DNA from: Notamacropus eugenii
Taxonomy: Eukaryota; Chordata; Mammalia; Diprotodontia; Macropodidae
Assembly (NCBI RefSeq): GCF_028372415.1
Contig: NC_092879.1
Span: 99,464,490 to 99,528,489 of the forward strand
DNA length: 64,000 nucleotides
Direction of reading: 5' to 3'
Both the position numbers and the translations under genes were made by a program. Of the stretch, positions 55,901 through 64,000 are shown piece by piece. Position 1 is the first letter of the stretch. Each line of letters starts with the position of its first letter. The notes below the pieces were generated by a model. That model saw only the letters and a list, made by a program, of their open reading frames with translations, made no database searches and was not told where the DNA came from.

Positions 55901-58900
55901 TGGAATTGGGGGAATATGATGGGGTGAGAGGAATGAATTCAGATGGGTTGTCATCATCTCCAGGGAGCCAGGCGTCTGGTGAGAAGGGCAGACCAGAGAG
56001 CCTTCTCATAATGTAGGGGTTCCAGGCAGGGACTCACCCGTCATGGAGCTGGCCTCAGGGTCAGGCAGCAACATATAGCTGGAAAGTGGGGGGAGCGGGG
56101 CTACTTGCTTGAGGACAGGGCATGGAGTTGTAGCAGGCTATAGGAAGACTGATGAAATGCTTTATCCAGGCAAGACTCTCCTCCCTGAGTGAGGAAAGCC
56201 AGTGTACTCTCTCATCAAGAAAAGCGGTGTATTGTAAAGAGAGGCAGTGTAGGTAATAGAGGACTGGACTTGGATTCAGGAAGATCTGGCTTCAAATCCT
56301 GCAATAGACACTGTTAGCTGAATGACCTGGGACAAGAGACTATCTCTTTCAACCTCAGTGGCCTCATCTGTCAAATGAACGCATTGGTACTGATTATCTC
56401 TGAAGTCTCGATTACCTCTAGAGCTCAGATCCTAGGCCTTGTCTGCCGTCTCTTATGTGAAGCCTCCTCTCACTCTCCTGACATGACTTGGTCACCCACT
56501 CAGGGCTTGGCTGGCTTGTGTTCTAGAATGTGGGTTCCTGGGGGTCAGGGACTGTTTCCTTTGTGTTTTTGTGTCCCTGGCACCTGGCACAGGCTCTGCC
56601 CTGTCACAAACGTTTGGGGAATTGAACCGTATTAACTGGACAGAAGCCCATCTGCAGGTCTCAATAAAACTCCCAGCTACCAGCTGGAATAACGGACATG
56701 TCTAGAGGCCTTTAGGGTATATAAAGCATTCTGTGTATGTGACCTCCTTTGAACAAGGTGGGTCCAGGATTGGGGCTGCCTGTAGATACTGAAAACCTAG
56801 GTCAGAGCAGGAAGCAGCACTGGCTCCCAGGGCCTCAGAGTTACAACAAGAAAGGCTTTGCCTCAGTCAAGGAGGTAATGGATAAGCCTTCCTGAGACCA
56901 AGGCAGGCCTCCCATGTGGCTATTACAGGACTTTGGGCAAGCAGAAGGGAGGGCTGGCTGCTGTGGGGAGAGGAGCTGAGAGGAGAGCAGGTGCTGATGG
57001 GCAGGCTTTGCCACAGGGTGATCCTGCCACCAACGGGCCTCCTGCATGGTGTCTGGGCACAATGACAAGTTATACAGTTGGGCTGTCAGCTTCTCTAGCT
57101 TTTTCCTTCCTACCTCTTGGGTGGGTACCATCTGCTCCTGGGCATTTGCCTATTACCTAAGCATTGCCTACTATTTGGGCTAGGTTTTGTTCCCATTCAG
57201 TTGTTTCAGTTGCATCTGACTCTTTGTGATCCCATTTGGGGTTTTCTTGGCAAAGGTATGGGAGTAGACAAGGAACTGAGGCAAACAGGGTGAAGTGACT
57301 TGCCCAGGGTCACACATCTAGGAAGTGTCTGAAGCCTCTTTAGCACCCAGGTCTTCTGGGATTGGTGCTCTATCTACTGTAGCACCACCTAGTGGCCCAT
57401 TTCCTCTAGGATCTCCAATCTTTCCCTTGCAAGGGCTAGTTTGGGAGTGGGTAGAGCACTAACACAGAATTCTTGGGTCCAGGGCACTTTCATTGGGGGA
57501 GAGGGGGCACCCTGAGTGCAGTTGTTCCGGGAGGTGGTCAATCCCAGGGAATCTGGCTGGTGCTCCTGAGGCATGGTTGATGGTCCCCAAATCCCCAACT
57601 TGGGGAGGTTATGTCAATGGGAAAAGTGGGCTCCCAGATGGGGAGTCCCCAAAATGGATACTGTGGTAGCTTAAGCTCGGGGCTGGCCAAAGGGAGGTGG
57701 CCATATGATAGAGGATAGCAGGGCCCACATGAGGACCATGGTGCTAGCATCTCTTTTCATGGCTGAACTACCTTCATGGGACACCACTGAAACGCCAGCT
57801 CCCTCTTGCATCCAAGGTGCTGCTGATCACCTCAGAGCACTTTCTCAGCAGTACATTTCTGTGGCACCTGATCTGTCCCACTCTAAGGGCTCCCCTGTGC
57901 CTAGCACCTGAGCAGTCTTTTGTAATATGGCTCTCCCTCTCCAAAAGCCCCCTTGGCACTGGTAGTTGGCAGGCAAGGCCCCACAGGTTTGTTCTAGGAT
58001 TCCAATAAGGCCTCATGATGCTTACTGATGGTTTAAATTCTGCCTGCTCTCATAGTGACTAAATTCAGGAGAGGTTCTTGGCTCATCCTTCTGCTGTTGG
58101 GAGTAGAGTTGGTTATTCCATGATACCAGAGTTGGAAGCTTTCCCAACAGGGTCCAACCTGTACAGGGACAGGAATCTCCTTACAATATCTCCAAGTGGT
58201 CACCTCACCTTTGCCTGAAAACCTCTAGTGCTCAACTTGGACAGAAGATTTTTCCTCAGAAAAAGCTGAATTGTACCTCAGTGGGACCTCTACTCATTGC
58301 TTCTAATTCTTCTCTCTGGGGTCAAAGAGACCATGGTGCTGGTTGCCCAGTGAATTGCTAATTAATTTATGGAATTATGAAATGGGGCGGGCAGGCATGC
58401 CCAGTTCTTTGAGTACTCTCCAGGAAAGACCATGATGGTTCGGGCAGTGAGCCTACAATCCCACTTTAATGAGACACAGAGTGTGGAGAGGCAAACGGCA
58501 GGAAGGGAGGTCCAGAGGCAGACAGTGTGGGAAGGGGGTAGCGAAAGTGGGGAGAGGTACAGAGAATCACTCACAGAACCCTGAAGTAGAGTTAGGAGCC
58601 CTTGGTAGCATGGACCCAAATGGAGGGGGGAGATGCCTGTGGAGAAGAAATTTGAGGTCTCATTTTTGGGAGTTTGGAGGGAGAACAGATTAGCTGTCAT
58701 CTGTACTACCTTGGGGTTACTTCATTAATATGCCAAAGACCTCTCAAAGTTGGTGGTTAAACTTGAAAGTTAACATGGCTACATCATCGCAAGGTTAGCA
58801 GCACAGTATGGTGATCTGCAGATCTGATCGTGTATGTCTGGAACTTGCCTGAGATTTAGAGATCAGAGGCTCTAAGGCCCTGATGGAGTCTAGGTGGCTT

Positions 58901-61900
58901 TCCCTGATTCAGCATAGTCTCATTTTAGGTTCCTGTAAGATACAATTTTTCAATGCTGCTCCTTTGATCTTTGGGATGGTTTATATGTGATTTCTAGGTT
59001 CCCTTTTACAGTCTTATGTTGTGCTATTGCTACTTTCCACTGGCTATTTATAAACTTAATGTACTGACTAGAAAGGTTTGAGAGGGACCAGAATATGACG
59101 CAGTGGCAATGTGGATTCTTCCTGACCCCTCTTGGTCACCCAAAGCTCTGAAAGCGCTTCTGCTGCTGGGGGGTGGAGGCCTCCTCCATGGACTTCCTTG
59201 GGAATGAGCTCAGGAGAGGTTCTGGGTCAGGCTCATTGGTTATCCTGGGGAATCCCAAGGCCATCTTATGAGTCTGTGTGACCTAATGGATAGAGTGCTG
59301 GATTTGGGTTGGGAAGACCTGGGTTTTCATCGTGCTTCAGACACCGGCTAGTTCTGCAATCCTCAGGGAAGCTAGTTAATGTCTTTGATCTTCAGGTTCC
59401 CCATATGTAAAATGGAAATCATAAAACCTGTAAGGCTTATTTCATGGGATTGCTTCAAGGCATAAATGAGTTGTTCTTCAGTCATTTTTCAGTCATATCT
59501 GACTCTTCCTGACCCCATTTGGAGTTTTCTTGGTAGAGATGCCGGAGTGGTTTGCTGTTTCCTTCTCCTGCTCCTTTGACAGATGAGGAAACTGAGACAA
59601 ACAGGGTTAAGGGACTTGCACAGGGTTACACAGCTAGTAAGTGTCTGAGGCTCTATTTGGATGAGTCTTCCTGACTTCAGACCTGGCAATCTATCCACTG
59701 CAACGCCACCTAGCGGCCTGCATAAATGAGACAAACACATGTAAATGAGCTCATATATGGCAGAGGGCCCTGTGAAATTTTTAAGCCCCATATAAATATT
59801 GATACCATGATTATCATGGCCCCTAGAGGGCCTTTGGACTCGAGCGGGTCCCCTGGCCTACCATGGTCCTTCTTTCAGCCCCATGAGAACTCCCAGGCCC
59901 ATAATTATGGTGTCACTAAGCATGCACTTAAGTAATGCTTTTTGAATGAACAAAAATGCCCTCCCAGTGCTAATCAGATTCCCAGATTCAATGCCATTTA
60001 ATAGGTGCTTATTAAGGACCTACTTAATAGCCCTGTAACCATGGGCAGGTCAGTTACCCTCTCGATGTCATGGGCAGTGCTCCAAGAGGACCCTTTCCTT
60101 ATAATCTCAAGTAGCTGATCTGCATAGATAGATGGAATTTCCACACTGGAAGTTCCCTGCACTGTTGTGATCACAGTCAAAACCATCCAATTTCCCCAAC
60201 CCCAAGTCCCCACATGCTCAAGGCTTATTTTGCTGAGAAATTTGAAGGCATCGGGCCTGAGCTCCCTCAGCCTCATTCCTCCTGCCTTAACATGTCCCTG
60301 TTTCCATCCATACCTTCTTTTTTATTATTATTCAGTTTATTTATTTTTAGTTTTCAACATTCACTTCCATAAGTTTTAAATTTTCTCCCCCTCCCTCTCT
60401 CCTCCCTCCCCAAGAAAGTGTGCAATCCGATATGGGCTCTCCACATGCATTTGTATTCAACACATTTTCACATTAGTCATGTTACATAGAAGAATTAAAA
60501 CTAATAGAAGAAACCATGAGAAAAACAAAACATAACGAAGGAGACAATAGTCCCTTCATTCTGCATTTCAACTCCACAATTCTTTCTCTGGGTGTGGATG
60601 GCATTTTGCATCAGGAGTCCTTTGGAATTAATTGTTTTAGGTCCTTGCATTGCTGTGAAGGGCCAAGTCTATCAAAGTCAGTCATCACACACTGTGGCTG
60701 TTACTGTGTACAATGTTCTCCTGGTTCTGCTCCCCTCACTCAGCATCAGTTCATAGAAGTCTTTCAAGGTTTTTCTGAAGTCCACCTGTTCATCCATGCC
60801 TTCTTTCTCCCTTTCTAGCCTTCCTTTCCAAGATTGACTCTAGTGGTGCCTATGTTCTTGATCCTATCCTCTCCTGTCTCCTCAAGACTTTCTATCATGA
60901 CTCAACCATGCTAGAACCAGCCAGGCCCCAGGCCTCAAACTCAGCCAGCCCCTCACCCTTGGTCCTTGACCTTGATTACAGCTAGGGAGTACCAGGATGC
61001 TAGACCTGAGTTCATATCCAGCCACAGACATTTACTAGCTGGGTGACCCTGGGCAAGCCACTTAATCTCTGTTTGCCTCAATTTCCTCATCTGTAAAATG
61101 GGCTCATAATAGCACCTACCTCCCAAGGTTGTTTTGAGGATCAAATGAAATATTTGTAAAATGCTTTGCAAGCCTTACAGTACTGTGTAAATGTTAGCTA
61201 ATAATGATAACAATAAGGAATTTGCCATCCACTCTCCACCTGCAAACTCCCCTCCCTGACTCCAGCTCTCTACCATTGGCCCAGGAAAATGGTAATCTAA
61301 TCAATAGTTATGGTAGTTCTTGGAAGAGTGTACCATTCTGCTGGTCTCTGGCTCTCATCATCCCCAGGATTCAGGGCTCCCTGCCCTGGGAATCACTCCC
61401 TTTTCTGTTGCTGCTGGGATTAATTAACTTGGGCAGTGGGAAGGCTCAGGGATTGAGAACTGGAAAGAATCTTTGATGCCATACAGTTCAATCCCCCCCT
61501 CCATTTTACAGAAGAGGAAGCTGACTTGTCCATGGTCACTCAGGTAGTCCAGCCCACGAGGAGGAGGTTAGCACTGCCTTTCCTTTTTGAATTAGGAACA
61601 CATCTACTTAGAGGGGTTAGCTGGCCTGGTAACTCTCAGCCTTCATACATTTCTACTCACATTTAGAGTCATCAAGAATTCCTGGATTAGAAGGGACCTC
61701 TGGCTTTATTATACCACTAAATTATAGGATTTAGCCTGGAAGGAATCTTAGAGACCTAATGCCTCACTCATGGAAGAGAAAACTACGCAAGAGAGAAGGG
61801 AAAGGACTTACCTAAGGTCATGCAGGTCATAAAAAGTGCCAAGATTCCACTCTAACTCCCTGACTGTGGAGATAGAAGAAAAAGGTACAAGTGAGTGGCC

Positions 61901-62395
61901 AAGACAGTAAGGAAGCATGAGTCAGAGAAGCTTGTAGGCAGTTCCTTCTCTAGCAGCAGTAACTTAGACGGGGAGATCAGTAATGTCAGAGGGGAGGCCC
62001 TAGCTAGAGCATGCAAGGATGGGGAACAGCAGGAAAGAAGAGTGGGGATTTCAACTGAATCTTAAAGAGTGAGGATGAAGGAGTCAGAAAGGTACAAGGA
62101 GAGAGGGAATGTTGGGTACAAGAACCATGGGGTCACTGTCCTGGATCCTGGAGTACACAAGGGGTGTAAAGGTTAAGTTCATTGGTGAGGTCATGGAGAG
62201 GAAATGACCTTGAAGGCCTTCCTGCCTCCAATCAGTGGCATGACCCACGGGGACCTCTGAAGACTGACGATGAAGGGACCATGGGCAGTGTGCACAGAAC
62301 ACAAGAACTCAGTCAGAGCCCACATGGTGACTTGTGTCCCTCAATTGTACTTATTTATTACAAGGGAGGGAGGGCTGCTACCACTGCCGCTTCCG

Positions 62396-62430
<35 letters not shown>

Positions 62431-62476
62431 GTCGCCGATGCTGCTACTTCAGATGCTGCTGCTACCGCCGTCGCCG

Positions 62477-62515
<39 letters not shown>

Positions 62516-64000
62516 CAGATGCTGTTGCTTCAGGTACCATTGTTGCTACTGTTACTTGGCTGCTGCTGGTGCTGCTGCTGCTGCAGGTGCTGGTGGTGCT
62601 GCTGCTGCTGCTGGTGCTGCTGCTGGTGCTGCTGCTGCTGCTGCTGCTGGTGATGCCGTTGCTGATGCTGTTGCTGATGCCGCTGATGATGCCGTTGCTG
62701 ATGCCATTGCTGTTGCTGATGCCGTTGCTGTTGCCACTGATGCCGGTGATGCTGCTGGTGATGCCGCTGGTGATGCCTTTGTTGTTACCACTGATGCCGC
62801 TGATGCCGCTGGTGATGCCGTTGCTGTTGCTGATGCTGTTGCTGTTGCCACTGATGCCGCTGATGCCGCTGGTGATGCCGTTGCTGTTGCTGATGCTGTT
62901 GCTGTTGCCACTGATGCCGCTGATGCCGCTGGTGTTGCCGCTGGTGATGCCGTTGCTGTTGCTGATGCCGTTGCTGTTGCCGTTGCTGATGCCGCTGATG
63001 CTGCTGATGCCGCTGATGCTGGTGCAAGTGCTGAGTTGGTTATCAAGCGTAAGGGTGTAAAAAGAAGAAGAGAGAGAGAGAAAGAGAGAGAGGAAAGGGC
63101 ATCCAAGAAGTAGTTCCAGAATACATAAGAGAACCTGTAGGAAGTTCCTCAGGGTTCCCAGACAAGGGAGGAAGCCTCGCTGCTTTACTGTTCTACTGTT
63201 AAATGTAACATACACTTAAATCTAGACTAAGGATGATTCATAGTTTAATCTCCAACACTTTTTCTGTTCTTTATATATTGAAATGTTAATGTTTGTTAAG
63301 CTCTTCTATAATAAAAAAGAGGAAAAAGTGGTGGTTAATGAAAACTCTAAGCTGATTTGATGTTTTTTAAAGACTGGACAGATAGGAAGGGGTCAGGTTG
63401 TGCAGGACTTTTTAAAGCCAAACCAAGGACTTCAGACTTGATTCTGGAAGTGATAGGGAGCCACTGGAGTTTCCTGAGAAGGGGGTGACAAGGTCAGACC
63501 TGAACTTTTGGAAGATCGTTTTGGTAGCTGAATGGAAGATGACCTGCAGTGGGGAGAGACTTGTGGCAGACAGTCCTCTCAGCGGCTGCTGCAGTGGGCC
63601 AGGCTACAGGAGAGAAAGGGGCATATTCAAGAGATAGTTTGAAGACAGAAACAAGACTGAAACCTCTCTCTCCAAAGTCCCCAATGCTCTGGTCGCTGCC
63701 AGATCAAAGGACCTTCTCCCACTCCTCCTCCTCCTCCTTGGCCTCTGTGCAGCCAGCCTTCCAGCCACACTGTTGATTCCAGAATGCTCTCTTTTCTCTA
63801 GGTTTTCATACTACTTCTCCTTCCTTGTTCCCCTTCTCCCTTTCTGCCAACTTTTCAGCCAGGTCATGCCTGCTACCCCTGGGTGCCCCCTCAGTGCCCC
63901 CTAGGGCTCTGTCCTGGGCCATCTTCTCTTCTTTGGCTATACAATTTCACTCGGTGATCTCAGCTCTCGTGGACTCTATTATTCACTCTGTGGAGATGAA

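Overview
The window is vertebrate nuclear DNA, almost certainly from a marsupial. The evidence is the repeat content: many short SINEs carrying the block 'gaaactgaggcaaacagg...cacacagctag' (MAR1/WSINE1-like CORE-SINEs, assigned from remembered consensus), marsupial-type L1 3' ends, two ORF1-only 'half-L1' (HAL1-like) elements, and abundant L2. I cannot fix the species.

One protein-coding exon is convincing. Bases 4295-4583 (+) encode 96 residues plus one base and end at a consensus splice donor. The peptide matches the first coding exon of the Nance-Horan family, and NHSL2 fits best. NHS-family exon 1 carries a WAVE-homology segment and is followed by a very large first intron, so everything from 4584 to the end of the window is best read as NHSL2 intron 1. 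NHSL2 is X-linked in humans, in the part of the X shared with marsupials, so this is probably marsupial X sequence (inference).

Layout. 1-3849: a 3.8-kb polypyrimidine (CT/CTGT) tract, broken once by an L1 3' fragment, with a splice-acceptor-like block repeated six times. 3850-4720: CpG-rich promoter and 5' leader, with a GC box and one 18-codon upstream ORF, then exon 1. 4584-33460: intron with nested L2, L1 and SINEs, a long-TIR mariner remnant (9609-10420) and a half-L1 (26465-28065). 33460-40060: a nested antisense L1 complex holding a near-full-length half-L1 with target-site duplications (35197-38085). 40060-62380: mostly unassigned intron with L2 and SINE pieces, two large microsatellites (46711-46975, 49748-50010) and an unnamed 340-bp repeat shared with the L1 complex. 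62380-63030: a GCT-rich triplet array with a 60-bp higher-order repeat, followed by more old repeats.

No RNA gene, CRISPR array, retroviral LTR pair or second gene could be supported. Long ORFs in the CT and GCT tracts arise because those repeats contain no stop codons. Repeat-family names come from recalled consensus sequences, not from a search, and most repeat edges are approximate.
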